The notes under the pieces are model-generated. The model was not told where the DNA came from, made no database searches, and was given only the letters and a program-made list of their open reading frames with translations. Below are positions 51,663 to 60,573 of a DNA stretch of 64,000 bases, piece after piece. The DNA is from Pseudosulfitobacter pseudonitzschiae (GTDB lineage: Bacteria > Pseudomonadota > Alphaproteobacteria > Rhodobacterales > Rhodobacteraceae). The DNA lies in NCBI RefSeq assembly GCF_900129395.1, contig NZ_FQVP01000001.1:124001-188000 (forward strand), read 5' to 3'. Position numbers and translations under genes: made by a program. How positions within the stretch are numbered: the stretch's first letter is position 1; each line of letters opens with the position of its first letter.

Positions 51663-52766
51663 ATGGGTCCGTTCCCGCACGACGCGCCGAAATCCAAGAT
51701 CACCGATGAAAACCCCGCAGGCACCGACGGGTTCGAGTTTGTCGAATTCGCCAGCCCCGAACCGCAAGAGCTGCGCGACCTGTTCGCGCGCATGGGCTAT
51801 GTGAAGGTGGCCAAACACAAGACGCAGGATGTCGAGCTGTGGCAGCAGGGCGATATCACCTATGTCCTGAACGCCGACCCGGACAGCTATGCCGCGAAAT
51901 TCGTGGAAGAACACGGGCCCTGCGCGCCCTCGATGGGGTGGCGCGTGGTGGATGCGCAAAAGGCGTTTGATCATGCGGTGTCCAAGGGCGCGAAACCCTA
52001 CGAGGGTGGCGGCAAGGTCATGGACGTGCCTGCGATCTACGGTATCGGGGATTCGCTGATCTATTTCATCGACCAGTATTACGAGACCTCGCCCTATAAC
52101 GAAGAGTTCGAATGGCTGGAGCAGTCCAAGCCGCGCGGCGTCGGGTTCTTTTACCTCGATCACCTGACCCACAACGTCCACAAGGGCAACATGGACACGT
52201 GGTTCAATTTCTACGGCAACCTGTTCAACTTCCGCGAAATCCGCTTTTTCGACATCGAAGGCAAGTTCACCGGTCTGTTCAGCCGTGCGCTGACCTCGCC
52301 CTGTGGGCGCATTCGCATCCCGATCAACGAGGATCGCGGCGAGACAGGCCAGATCGTGGCCTATCTGAAAAAGTACAAGGGAGAGGGCATCCAGCACATC
52401 GCGGTGGGGTCGGACGACATTTACGACAGCACCGACGCGATTGCCGAGAGGGGCGTGAAGTTCATGCCCGGCCCGCCGGACACCTATTACGAGTTGTCCA
52501 AAACCCGTGTGGTCGACCATGACGAACCGATCGAGCGCATGAAGAAACACGGTATCCTGATCGACGGTGAAGGCGTTGTGGACGGGGGCGAAACCCGCAT
52601 CCTGTTGCAGATCTTCTCGAAAACCGTGATCGGTCCGATCTTTTTCGAATTCATCCAGCGCAAGGGCGACGACGGCTTTGGCGAGGGCAACTTCAAGGCG
52701 CTGTTCGAGAGCATCGAGGCCGAGCAGATCGCCAATGGCGAGCTGGAAGGTGCCGCGCCGAACTGA
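51663..52766 (+). CDS. hpd: 4-hydroxyphenylpyruvate dioxygenase
   Basis: 367 residues. Two VOC domains carry the Fe(II) triad: His in LDHLTHNV, His in IQHIAVGSDD and Glu in IFFEFIQRKG. It converts 4-hydroxyphenylpyruvate to homogentisate in tyrosine catabolism. ATG 51663 is preceded by AGGAGG; the long in-frame extension upstream lies across the promoter region. The homogentisate dioxygenase genes are not in the window. Confidence 0.95.
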   Translation: MGPFPHDAPKSKITDENPAGTDGFEFVEFASPEPQELRDLFARMGYVKVAKHKTQDVELWQQGDITYVLNADPDSYAAKFVEEHGPCAPSMGWRVVDAQKAFDHAVSKGAKPYEGGGKVMDVPAIYGIGDSLIYFIDQYYETSPYNEEFEWLEQSKPRGVGFFYLDHLTHNVHKGNMDTWFNFYGNLFNFREIRFFDIEGKFTGLFSRALTSPCGRIRIPINEDRGETGQIVAYLKKYKGEGIQHIAVGSDDIYDSTDAIAERGVKFMPGPPDTYYELSKTRVVDHDEPIERMKKHGILIDGEGVVDGGETRILLQIFSKTVIGPIFFEFIQRKGDDGFGEGNFKALFESIEAEQIANGELEGAAPN

Positions 52767-52804
52767 GGATTTGGCTGCTTTGCTATCTGACTGAACGTCG
52801 GACT

Positions 52805-52833
52805 GTGCCTGGCAACCGGAAGCTGCCAGGCAC
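52805..52833 (+). terminator. Hairpin between hpd and SLC13 gene (convergent)
   Basis: A 10-bp stem GTGCCTGGCA/TGCCAGGCAC with a 9-nt loop in the convergent gap. No T-run follows on either side. It is a likely bidirectional terminator. Confidence 0.5.
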
Positions 52834-52875
52834 GATGACCGGATGTCCGCATCACGGCCTGCCGGTGAGCGATCC

Positions 52876-54447
52876 TCAGATCCCCAGAACGAAGCCGCCC
52901 AGCAGGTAGAAAACAATCGTGATCAGCATCACGCCCACGATGTTCAGGACAACACCGCCCCGCATCATCTGACCGATGGTCACGTTGCCGGTCCCAAAGA
53001 CAATCGCATTGGGCGGCGTGCCCACGGGCAGCATGAAGGCACAGGTGGCGGCAAAGGCGGCGGGGATCAGCAGGCTCAGCGGGGCCACTCCGATCCCGAC
53101 GGCCACGCCCCCCAGCACGGGGATGAACGTCGCCGCCGTTGCGGTGTTCGAGGTGATCTCTGTCAGGAACAGCACGATCAGCACGATCGTCGCGATCAGA
53201 AGGATCGTGGGAAGGCTGCCCAGACCGCCGACCTGGCTGCCGAACCAGTCATCCAGCCCGGACGAGGCCACGGAGCTCGCAAGGCTCAAGCCGCCGCCGA
53301 ACAGCAGCAGAACACCCCAGGGCAATCCGTCTTCGGCATCGTTCCAGTTCAGCACCATCTCGCCACGGCCGCGCCCCGGCAGCAGGAACAGCGCAATGCC
53401 CGCGCCGATGGCGATGGCGGTGTCATCGAGGCCATCCAGGAACCCAAGCCCCGGAATCCCTGCCAGCAGGCCGGGCACCACCCACAGGAACGCGGCACCG
53501 CCAAAGACAGCGGCAACCATCTTTTCCCCCTGTTTCATCTTTCCAAGGGCTGCGATTTCGCCGCGGATCATCTCTTTGCCGCCGGGGATCGACTCCAGAT
53601 CGAAGCGGTAGAGGACATTCACCATCAGCCACCAGCCGATGCCGATAAAGATGGTCGCCAGCGGAACGCCCAGCATCATCCATTCCAGAAACCCGATGGG
53701 ACGTCCCAGCTCGTCCGCGGCGTAGCCTGCCACGATGGCATTGGGCGGCGATCCCAATAGCGTGCCAAGACCGCCCATGGTGGCCGACCAGGCAATGGAC
53801 AGAACCAGGCACACGCCGAACATCTTGACGTTCGGGTCGTCCACCACATCGGAAATCGTGCCTTTCTTCAGGCCTTCGTGCAGGTCGGCGGCGGTCTGGT
53901 TGTCCGCGCGGCTTTCGACCACCAGCGCCAGCACGGACAGGCCGATCGGCAGCATCATCAGTGTCGTGGCGGTGTTGGATACCCACATCGACAGAAAGCC
54001 CGAGGCGATCATCAGCCCCAGAATGATCCGTTTGGGCGACACACCCACGCGGTCCAGAACCAGCAGGGCGATGCGGCGGTGCAGGCCCCATTTTTCCATG
54101 GCGATTGCGATCAGAAAGCCACCGACGAACAGGAACACCAGCGAGCTGGCATAGGGGGCTGTTGCCTGGCTGACCGTTGTTCCGGTGAGCGTCGGCAAAA
54201 GCACGATGGGCAGCAGCGAGGTGGCAGGCAGCGGCACGGCCTCGGTCATCCACCACACGGCCATCAGCGTGGCGACCGCAGCCACCGCACGCGCGTCGCC
54301 GCCCAGATCCTCGGCCAGGCCAAGCAGGAGCCAGACCAGCGCAGCCATGATCACGCCAAGCGCGCGCAGGCCCCACAAGAGTTTGCTGGAAGCGCGCTGG
54401 CCTTCCTCGGTTTCACCCAACCCTTGCGTGTCGACAACTTCGTTCAT
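52876..54447 (-). CDS. SLC13/DASS-family anion:Na+ symporter
   Basis: 523 residues with about twelve hydrophobic segments. The two Ser-Asn-Thr clusters of DASS carriers are visible: WVSNTATTLMM and EITSNTATAATFIPV, each followed by a PxG loop (SPPNAIVAG, GTPPNAIVFG). It transports dicarboxylates, sulfate or similar anions. ATG 54447 has GGGAGAG upstream; a GTG four codons earlier is possible. TTGTCAGGACAA lies 73 bp upstream of the start. Confidence 0.9.
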   Translation of the reverse strand: MNEVVDTQGLGETEEGQRASSKLLWGLRALGVIMAALVWLLLGLAEDLGGDARAVAAVATLMAVWWMTEAVPLPATSLLPIVLLPTLTGTTVSQATAPYASSLVFLFVGGFLIAIAMEKWGLHRRIALLVLDRVGVSPKRIILGLMIASGFLSMWVSNTATTLMMLPIGLSVLALVVESRADNQTAADLHEGLKKGTISDVVDDPNVKMFGVCLVLSIAWSATMGGLGTLLGSPPNAIVAGYAADELGRPIGFLEWMMLGVPLATIFIGIGWWLMVNVLYRFDLESIPGGKEMIRGEIAALGKMKQGEKMVAAVFGGAAFLWVVPGLLAGIPGLGFLDGLDDTAIAIGAGIALFLLPGRGRGEMVLNWNDAEDGLPWGVLLLFGGGLSLASSVASSGLDDWFGSQVGGLGSLPTILLIATIVLIVLFLTEITSNTATAATFIPVLGGVAVGIGVAPLSLLIPAAFAATCAFMLPVGTPPNAIVFGTGNVTIGQMMRGGVVLNIVGVMLITIVFYLLGGFVLGI

Positions 54448-54695
54448 GAACTCTCCCACTCTTTACATCGAGGCTACTATTTCAGGTTGAACATTCAGAA
54501 CATTGCTATGTCCAATATCTTGTCAGGACAACCTGTTTGCAGGGCGATACCCGTTTCCTGGGAGTGCTGAAACTGCAAAGGGCCGGTGCCAGCAAGGCGG
54601 CCCTGTGTCGCGGGGGCCAAGGGCCGCCGCGCATCATACCGGCGGCCTGTCAGAGACCGGTCGCACCGTTCCCCCGGTCCCCGCTGCGTCGCGGG

Positions 54696-55016
54696 CTAGG
54701 CGAGACAGGTGTAATTCCCAAGGTCGGGCACCACCCCGAGGTCAGCCATAAAGGCGGCGGGGTCGAACCCGGACAGCGCCTGGTGGTCCTGTGCGGCATT
54801 GCGGGCCGCTTCGTAGCATTCGCGGTCACGCCATTTCACAAATGTAACGATGTTGAACTGACCCGGTCCTTCGCTTTGTTCAAAGATCATGTTCTCCTCG
54901 CACCCCGTCAGCGCGTCCAGCGCGTCGTGTGTTTTCTTCAGCTGGTCCGTGAACAGCTCTCTGGACGCGGTGGGAACCATGAACTTGTCGATTCTGAAAA
55001 ACGGCTCATTGGGCAT
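54696..55016 (-). CDS. ABM-family (antibiotic biosynthesis monooxygenase-like) protein
   Basis: 106 residues. It has the dimeric alpha-beta barrel pattern: RIDKFMVPTASRELFTDQLKKTHDAL, then GPGQFNIVTFVKWRDRECYEAARNA. Such proteins act as cofactorless monooxygenases or heme/quinone-binding enzymes. It is divergent from marR with an 18-bp palindrome between them, so it is the probable MarR target. Substrate unknown. Confidence 0.75.
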   Translation of the reverse strand: MPNEPFFRIDKFMVPTASRELFTDQLKKTHDALDALTGCEENMIFEQSEGPGQFNIVTFVKWRDRECYEAARNAAQDHQALSGFDPAAFMADLGVVPDLGNYTCLA

Positions 55017-55047
55017 GACAGTCTCCTATTGCGTTGTCTCTCGAATA

Positions 55048-55065
55048 TTGACAACATGTTGTCAA
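55048..55065 (+). promoter_or_regulatory. 18-bp perfect palindrome, MarR operator
   Basis: TTGACAACATGTTGTCAA lies between the divergent ABM gene and marR starts (19 bp before marR). It contains TTGACA on each strand, so binding would block -35 recognition in both directions. Confidence 0.75.
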
Positions 55066-55084
55066 ATATCAAGGGGTAGGTAAA

Positions 55085-55528
55085 GTGACAAAAGACGTGG
55101 ATGGCCTTGGCGGATTGATCCTTGAAGTTTTCCGGCTGAACGGCACCCTGATCGCGCAGGGCGACCAAAAGGTGGCGCCCTTTGGCCTGAGCAGCGCGCG
55201 GTGGCAGGTGATGGGGGGCGTGTGTCGGTCCGCATCTGCGTTGACGGTTTCCCAGCTTGCCCGTGAAACAGGGGCATCGCGGCAGGCGGTCCAGCGGATC
55301 GTGAACGCGCTTGTGAGTGATGGGTTGCTGGCCATGGCAGACAACCCCGGCGACAAGCGCGCGCAGCTTGTCACGGTGACCCCGGCGGGGCGTCACGTCT
55401 ATGCACAGGCCGATGCGGTCAGGCGCGACTGGCTGTCGGATGTGGCCGGGCGGTTGGGCACCGAAGAGGTCGCACATGCCCGAAAGACGCTGGAAAAGCT
55501 GCGGGACCTGCTTGCAGGCGGCACCTGA
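55085..55528 (+). CDS. MarR-family transcriptional regulator
   Basis: 147 residues, GTG start. The winged helix has SARWQVMGGVCRSASALTVSQLARETGASRQAVQRIVNAL and the wing DNPGDKRAQLVTVT. It is divergent from an ABM-family enzyme and separated by a perfect palindrome. It probably represses both genes until an aromatic or oxidised ligand is bound. Confidence 0.9.
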   Translation: MTKDVDGLGGLILEVFRLNGTLIAQGDQKVAPFGLSSARWQVMGGVCRSASALTVSQLARETGASRQAVQRIVNALVSDGLLAMADNPGDKRAQLVTVTPAGRHVYAQADAVRRDWLSDVAGRLGTEEVAHARKTLEKLRDLLAGGT

Positions 55529-55563
55529 CCCGACATACCATGGCGGCACCGGGGGCAGTGCAC

Positions 55564-58149
55564 CTATGGCATCTTCAGAACCACATTGCGCCCGCCCTTC
55601 TGGTAGCGCAGTTCGCTGTCGCCGATGGCGGACACGCGGCCGCCGTCGATGCGGTCACCGACCTGCACCTTTTGGTAGCGGCCGTTTGACAGGCGCACCA
55701 GCGCGCGGCGGGAGGACGGTTTGCCGTATACGCCGATCAGGTTGACCTTGCGCAGGTTGATCGCGTTTTTCACCGTGGCGCCGGCTGCGACGCTGGTTTT
55801 GGAGGGGATTTTCGGCGCCACCGCCACAGGGGCCGTGGTGGTCACGGGCGCAACGGCAGCAGCCTGCGTCGGTTCGGGCTGTGCGGCGCGGGCGCGGGCG
55901 ACGGTGCGGTCAAAATTGCGCGGACGGCCGTTGGGGCGGAACGACACGGTTGTGGCCTGCGCCGTGGGCACCTCGTCTTTTTCTTCTTCCACCTTGGCCA
56001 CGGCGGGGCGCAGTTTCGGGCGCACCTCGGCCAGTTCGTTGCGGGTCAGTCCGCCCAGGTTGGCGCGTTCGGCATTCTCGATCAGATCGTCCGGGCGGGC
56101 ACGCGGACGGGCGCGGCCCAGACGTTCCAGCTCGGGGTTGACCTCGGGCGTTTCGGCAAAGCGTGTGGGCGTGGGCGGCGGCACCACGGCGGGGCGGCCC
56201 TTGAAGAGGGTCACGCCGTTGGGGGTCACGGCGCCCTCTTCGGTGGGGATCACCCGGCCTTCGCTGTCGCGCGCAAAGCTGGTGCCCGCAGCGGCAGGCG
56301 AAGGCAGGGCGACCAGCGTCAGATCGGTGTCCAGCGATGCGGGCGCAGGCAGGGCCACCGCGTCGCGCGCGGGGCTGACCGGGTCGATCGAGGCGACGTA
56401 GAGATCTTCGAGCGGCACAACCGGGGCAGCTTCGGGTTCTTGCGGGGCCAGGGGCCAGATGCCGGTGACCGCATAGCGCGCCTCGGCGGCCTGACGTTCG
56501 CGTTCGGGATCGATTGCCGGTTCTTCTTCGGGCTGCGCCTGTGGATCGCCCAGGGCGTCCAGAACGGCGGCGTCCTCGTCGCTCAGGGAGGGATCAAGGC
56601 TGGCCACTTCGGCACCGTCCTCGATCTGTTCGGGGTCCGGTTCGGGCAGGATATCGGGGGGCGCTTCGACCACGACGGGGTCTTCGGCACGGTTGAAGAA
56701 CCGCGCCAGCCCTTCGTCCAGGAACACCGACGCCCAGGCCGCGACACCGGCCAGGAACACCAGAAGTGCGGCGGTGAGGATCAGCCCCATGTAACGCGGC
56801 TTGCCGCCGACCTTGTCGCCAGGCTTGCTGCGCGCGCCAAAGACGGTCATCCGCTGCGCTTCGTCGGCGGGCGGATCGGCGATGGGGTGCGCGGTTTGCG
56901 CAAGCGGGGCCGCCGCAGGATTGATCCGCTTGGGCTTGCGGCGGCGGCTCATGAAGCCTGTCACGCTGGCCTTGGCCAAATCCATCGGGGTCGCGGCGCT
57001 CTCCGAAGGGGGCTTGGCCCCGGCTTTCGGGGCCGCTTGTGCAGGCTTTTCAGCGACCGGCACCGGCGTGACGCGCGGACTGGCCGAAAGCGGAACCGGT
57101 GCGGCAGGGCTGTCCTTGCGGTTGGCACCGCCCAGAGCGGGCGGATTGGCCGCAGCCGTGCGGCGGCTGGCAAAGCCGAAGGTGGCGGGATCGGGTTCTG
57201 GCGTTGCCTCCGGTTTCGCAGGCTCGGGTTTGAGTGTTGCGGCCTCGGGCGTGGCTTCTGTCGCGGGGGGCGCGGCGGCTTCGGGCGCCGGCGTTGGCTG
57301 TGCTGGCGCAGGCTTGGCTTCAGGCGCAGGCGTCGGTGCTGGCTCCGGCGCAGGCTTGGCTTCCGGTGCAGGCGTCGGTTCTGGCGCTGGTGCAGGCTTG
57401 GCGTCGGGCGCAGGCGTCGGTTCTGGCGCTGGCGCAGGCTTGGCGTCGGGCGCAGGTTTCCGCTCTGCCACAGGTGCTTCGACGGTTGCGGCCTCTGCGT
57501 CCTCGACAGGGGCAGGCACGTCGGCGTCCGCGACGGGGGGCGTTTCCTTTGCAGCAACGGGCGTCACATCCTCGGTCACGACCGGGCCCACCGGCGTCTT
57601 GATGTCGCCGACCACCACCACTGCAATGCCATCGGGGGTGACCTCGTCGCCCGGTTCCAGCAGGTCAGCGGCGTGGCGGGTCACGCCCAGAAACGGCTCG
57701 CCCAGAAATCCGGCCTCGCCGGGGATCGACACAAAGCTGACCGGGTGGAACCGGTGCTGCATGGCGAAAGCCTCGGCCTCGTCCAGCGTCTCGCGGGCGA
57801 CGGCGGCGATGTGGGTCTGTGCCCCGTCGGCGCAGATGTCGATGCTCAGTTCGTCCACCGCATAGGGTGTCGCCCCATCGAGGGCGGCAAAGGCGGCGGA
57901 CCAGCGGCCCTCGGTGTCGATATCGCCGCTGTCGATGGTCAGATAGCGGATTTGTTCGTTGGGAATGACCAGCTTGCTGCGCACGCCGCGCGGCTCAAGA
58001 TCCGAGGCGGTCTTGCGCAGGGCAGCCAGTTCCGCGGCCATGTCTTCGGCGGCAAGCGAGACTTCGCCGACCACGCGCCAGCCTCCCGCTGCACGGTGCA
58101 GCAGGCGGATGCCGTCAAATGACAGGCTTAGCGCGAAATTTGGCTTCAT
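55564..58149 (-). CDS. Large membrane protein with PilP-like C-terminal domain
   Basis: 861 residues. Residues 1-~180 are a globular cytoplasmic domain that resembles the PilM/actin-like family (SLSFDGIRLLHRA, LVIPNEQIRYLTID). Residues ~205-340 are a Pro/Ala/Glu linker with ~14-residue repeats. A further basic region, a single transmembrane helix (~454-476) and a disordered region follow. The last ~60 residues (LIGVYGKPSSRRALVRLSNGRYQKVQVGDRI) look like a PilP/GspC-type HR domain. It would bridge cytoplasm and periplasm. No pilus or secretion genes lie beside it. Confidence 0.7.
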   Translation of the reverse strand: MKPNFALSLSFDGIRLLHRAAGGWRVVGEVSLAAEDMAAELAALRKTASDLEPRGVRSKLVIPNEQIRYLTIDSGDIDTEGRWSAAFAALDGATPYAVDELSIDICADGAQTHIAAVARETLDEAEAFAMQHRFHPVSFVSIPGEAGFLGEPFLGVTRHAADLLEPGDEVTPDGIAVVVVGDIKTPVGPVVTEDVTPVAAKETPPVADADVPAPVEDAEAATVEAPVAERKPAPDAKPAPAPEPTPAPDAKPAPAPEPTPAPEAKPAPEPAPTPAPEAKPAPAQPTPAPEAAAPPATEATPEAATLKPEPAKPEATPEPDPATFGFASRRTAAANPPALGGANRKDSPAAPVPLSASPRVTPVPVAEKPAQAAPKAGAKPPSESAATPMDLAKASVTGFMSRRRKPKRINPAAAPLAQTAHPIADPPADEAQRMTVFGARSKPGDKVGGKPRYMGLILTAALLVFLAGVAAWASVFLDEGLARFFNRAEDPVVVEAPPDILPEPDPEQIEDGAEVASLDPSLSDEDAAVLDALGDPQAQPEEEPAIDPERERQAAEARYAVTGIWPLAPQEPEAAPVVPLEDLYVASIDPVSPARDAVALPAPASLDTDLTLVALPSPAAAGTSFARDSEGRVIPTEEGAVTPNGVTLFKGRPAVVPPPTPTRFAETPEVNPELERLGRARPRARPDDLIENAERANLGGLTRNELAEVRPKLRPAVAKVEEEKDEVPTAQATTVSFRPNGRPRNFDRTVARARAAQPEPTQAAAVAPVTTTAPVAVAPKIPSKTSVAAGATVKNAINLRKVNLIGVYGKPSSRRALVRLSNGRYQKVQVGDRIDGGRVSAIGDSELRYQKGGRNVVLKMP
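57280..57459 (-). repeat. 42-bp tandem repeat coding PA(P)E/D-AKPAPAPEPT
   Basis: About four degenerate copies of a 14-residue Pro/Ala-rich unit at residues 231-290 of the PilP-like protein. The DNA repeat is imperfect. It is expected to vary in copy number between strains. Confidence 0.7.
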
Positions 58150-58335
58150 ATCATGCCCTTACCATTCAAACCGGACCCCTGGATCACAACCGGACGTTTG
58201 ACGCAGAATAGAACAGCCAGCCGCCCATGAAAAGGAAAAGACCTGATACATCTGGTCAATGCGCGGAGGACCACACATCTAGGAGCGGTATGGCGATCCA
58301 ACGCCAACGTGAATAACCAAAGAGGAACACGAGAC

Positions 58336-59049
58336 ATGCGCAATATGATGATGGCCAGCGCGCTGGCACTGGCGGCAATGACAGGCGGCGCACTGGCGCA
58401 GGACGCGGGCAATACCATGCCCCCACAGATCGAGGTGCAGGGGCAGGGCGAGGTTGCCGTGGCACCTGACATGGCCGTGATCAGCTTGGGCGTGATGCAC
58501 CGCGCCCCGCAGGCACAGGATGCGGTGAAGGCGGTGAACGAGAACATGGACGCCATCCTGCAACGGCTGACCGAGCAGGGCATCGAATCCTCTGACGTGC
58601 AGTCCAGCCAGCTGACGGTCTATGCCGATCAGAACATGCAGCCGCGTGACATGAACAACGGCGAGACTGCGGACAAGCCGGTCGAGTTTGTCGCCACGTC
58701 GATGTTGAACGTGCGGGTGCGCGATCTGGAGGCCCTGGGTGGCTTGATCGACCTGGTGCTGCAAGACGGTGCGAATCAGATGTCGGGCCTGCGCTTTGAC
58801 GTGCAATCGCCCGAGCCGCTGGAGGCGCAGGCGCGCGAACGTGCGGTGCAGGACGCGATGGAGCAGGCGGCGCAACTGGCTGCCGCTGCGGGGGTCGAGC
58901 TGGGCCCGGTCCGGCGCATCACCGCCTATAACAACGGCGGACGTCCCAAGATGATGGAAATGGCGCGCAGCGACAGCGGTGCCCCGGTTGCCTCGGGCGA
59001 GGTCACGATCGATGCGCAGGTGTCGGTGATTTTCGACATCGCGCAATAA
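58336..59049 (+). CDS. SIMPL-domain (DUF541) periplasmic protein
   Basis: 237 residues with a signal peptide (ALALAAMTGGALAQ). The SIMPL/DUF541 domain is clear: IEVQGQGEVAVAPDMAVISLGV, then VLNVRVRDLEALGGLIDLVL and GEVTIDAQVSVIFDI. Members affect oxidative stress resistance. ATG 58336 has AGAGGA about 9 nt upstream. An intrinsic terminator follows. Confidence 0.88.
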   Translation: MRNMMMASALALAAMTGGALAQDAGNTMPPQIEVQGQGEVAVAPDMAVISLGVMHRAPQAQDAVKAVNENMDAILQRLTEQGIESSDVQSSQLTVYADQNMQPRDMNNGETADKPVEFVATSMLNVRVRDLEALGGLIDLVLQDGANQMSGLRFDVQSPEPLEAQARERAVQDAMEQAAQLAAAAGVELGPVRRITAYNNGGRPKMMEMARSDSGAPVASGEVTIDAQVSVIFDIAQ

Positions 59050-59070
59050 CGGCAGCGCGACGGGATGATG

Positions 59071-59101
59071 CGGGCGGGGGCATAAACCCCCGCCCGTTTT
59101 T
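59071..59101 (+). terminator. Intrinsic terminator after SIMPL gene
   Basis: A perfect 10-bp stem CGGGCGGGGG/CCCCCGCCCG with loop CATAAA, followed by TTTTT. It lies between the SIMPL stop and the convergent metY stop. Confidence 0.9.
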
Positions 59102-59113
59102 GTTTGTCGTGTT

Positions 59114-60406
59114 TTATGCGGTGGCCTTGGCCAGCGCCTGATCGAGATCGGCAATCAGGTCGTCGGCGTTTTCGGTGCCGATCGAGACACGCACCACCTC
59201 GGGGGCCGCGCCCGCCGCGATCTGTTGCTCTTCGGTCAACTGCCGGTGCGTGGTCGAGGCCGAGTGGATGATCAGCGACCGGGTGTCGCCCAGGTTGGCC
59301 ACGTGGCTGAAGATTTCCAGGCTGTTGACCAGCTTCACGCAAGCCTCGTAACCGCCCTTGACCGCAAAGGTGAACAGGCCGCCCGCGCCGCGCGGACAAA
59401 TCTTTTCGACCCGTTTGTTATAGGGCGAGGATTTCAGGCCCGCATAGGTCACGTAGTCCACGCGCGGATCGTTCTCCAGCCATTCGGCGATTTTCATCGC
59501 GTTTTCAACGTGGCGGTCCATACGCAGCGACAGGGTTTCGGTGCCCATCAGCGTGTAATGCGCGGCTTGCGGGTTCATGGTCATGCCCAGATCGCGCAGG
59601 CCGATGGCAATGCCGTGGAAGGTGAAGGCCAATGCGCCGAATGTCTCGTGGAACTTCAGCCCGTGATAGGCAGGCTCGGGCGCGCTGAGCGAGGGGAACT
59701 TGTCCGAGGCCGACCAGTCGAATTTGCCGCTGTCCACGACGCAGCCGCCGGTGACGGTGCCGTTGCCGGTCAGGTATTTGGTGGTCGAATGCACGACCAG
59801 CGTGGCACCATGTTCGATGGGGCGGCACAGGTAGGGCGTGGCCGAGGTGTTGTCGACGATCAGCGGCACGCCGGCTTCGTCGGCAATCGCGCTGATGGCG
59901 TCCAGATCGGTGATATAGCCGCCGGGGTTGGCGATGGCCTCGCAGAAGACCGCACGTGTCTGGTCGTCGCAGGCGGCCTTGACCGCGTCCAGATCGTCAA
60001 AGTCGACGAATTTCGCGTTCCAGCCAAAGCGTTTGATGGTATGGGTGAACTGGGTGACCGTGCCGCCATAAAGGCGGGTGGACACCACCACGTTGTTGCC
60101 CGGCATCATCAGCGGGAACAGCGCCATGATCTGCGCCGCGTGACCGGACGAGCAGCAGACCGCGCCCACGCCGCCCTCGAGCGTGGCGATGCGTTCTTGC
60201 AGTACGGCGACGGTGGGGTTGGTCAGGCGCGAATAGATAAAGCCGACCTCTTGCAGGTTGAACAGCGCCGCGGCGTGGTCGGCGTCGCGGAACACATAGG
60301 CCGTGGTCTGGTAGATCGGCGTCTGCCGCGCGCCGGTGGCCGGATCGGGGCGGGCGCCTGCGTGGATTTGCAGCGTGTCAAAGCCGTGTGCGGGTGCATC
60401 TGTCAT
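59114..60406 (-). CDS. metY: O-acetylhomoserine sulfhydrylase (Cys/Met metabolism PLP enzyme)
   Basis: 430 residues of the Cys/Met metabolism PLP family. Visible motifs are YSRLTNPTVAVLQERIATLEGG, the PLP-binding SSGHAAQIMALF and the Schiff-base Lys in HSTTKYLTGNG. The FSHVANLGDTRSLIIHSASTTH C-terminus is typical of MetY. It makes homocysteine from O-acetylhomoserine and sulfide. The start at 60406 is preceded by AGAGGAGGA. The homoserine dehydrogenase at 17 kb feeds the same branch. Confidence 0.94.
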   Translation of the reverse strand: MTDAPAHGFDTLQIHAGARPDPATGARQTPIYQTTAYVFRDADHAAALFNLQEVGFIYSRLTNPTVAVLQERIATLEGGVGAVCCSSGHAAQIMALFPLMMPGNNVVVSTRLYGGTVTQFTHTIKRFGWNAKFVDFDDLDAVKAACDDQTRAVFCEAIANPGGYITDLDAISAIADEAGVPLIVDNTSATPYLCRPIEHGATLVVHSTTKYLTGNGTVTGGCVVDSGKFDWSASDKFPSLSAPEPAYHGLKFHETFGALAFTFHGIAIGLRDLGMTMNPQAAHYTLMGTETLSLRMDRHVENAMKIAEWLENDPRVDYVTYAGLKSSPYNKRVEKICPRGAGGLFTFAVKGGYEACVKLVNSLEIFSHVANLGDTRSLIIHSASTTHRQLTEEQQIAAGAAPEVVRVSIGTENADDLIADLDQALAKATA

Positions 60407-60514
60407 AGTCTGTCCTCCTCTGGGAATTCCTTGAGCAGGTGTAGGCCGAAACCCGGGTTCACTCAACGGGCGATTGTCGGCAGGTTTTGGCTGAGCGCAT
60501 ACACCACATGTATG

Positions 60515-60543
60515 TTGACTCGCACGCGTCTATCGCATACATG
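60515..60543 (+). promoter_or_regulatory. Sigma-70-like promoter of the gene at 60574
   Basis: TTGACT (60515-60520), a 17-bp spacer, and TACATG (60538-60543). The -10 overlaps an inverted repeat. Confidence 0.5.
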
Positions 60544-60552
60544 ACAAGTATG
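60536..60552 (+). promoter_or_regulatory. CATAC-N7-GTATG inverted repeat over the -10
   Basis: CATAC-atgacaa-GTATG covers the -10 of the promoter, and the related sequence ATGTATGT lies just upstream (60509-60516). It is a likely operator, possibly for the encoded protein itself. Confidence 0.55.
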
Positions 60553-60573
60553 TTTTCACACAGGAGACCCGAA

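Noticed and set aside
56440-58122. 560-codon open frame antisense to the PilP-like protein
   Set aside because: Gly/Arg/Cys-rich sequence that mirrors the Pro/Ala repeat; no start context.
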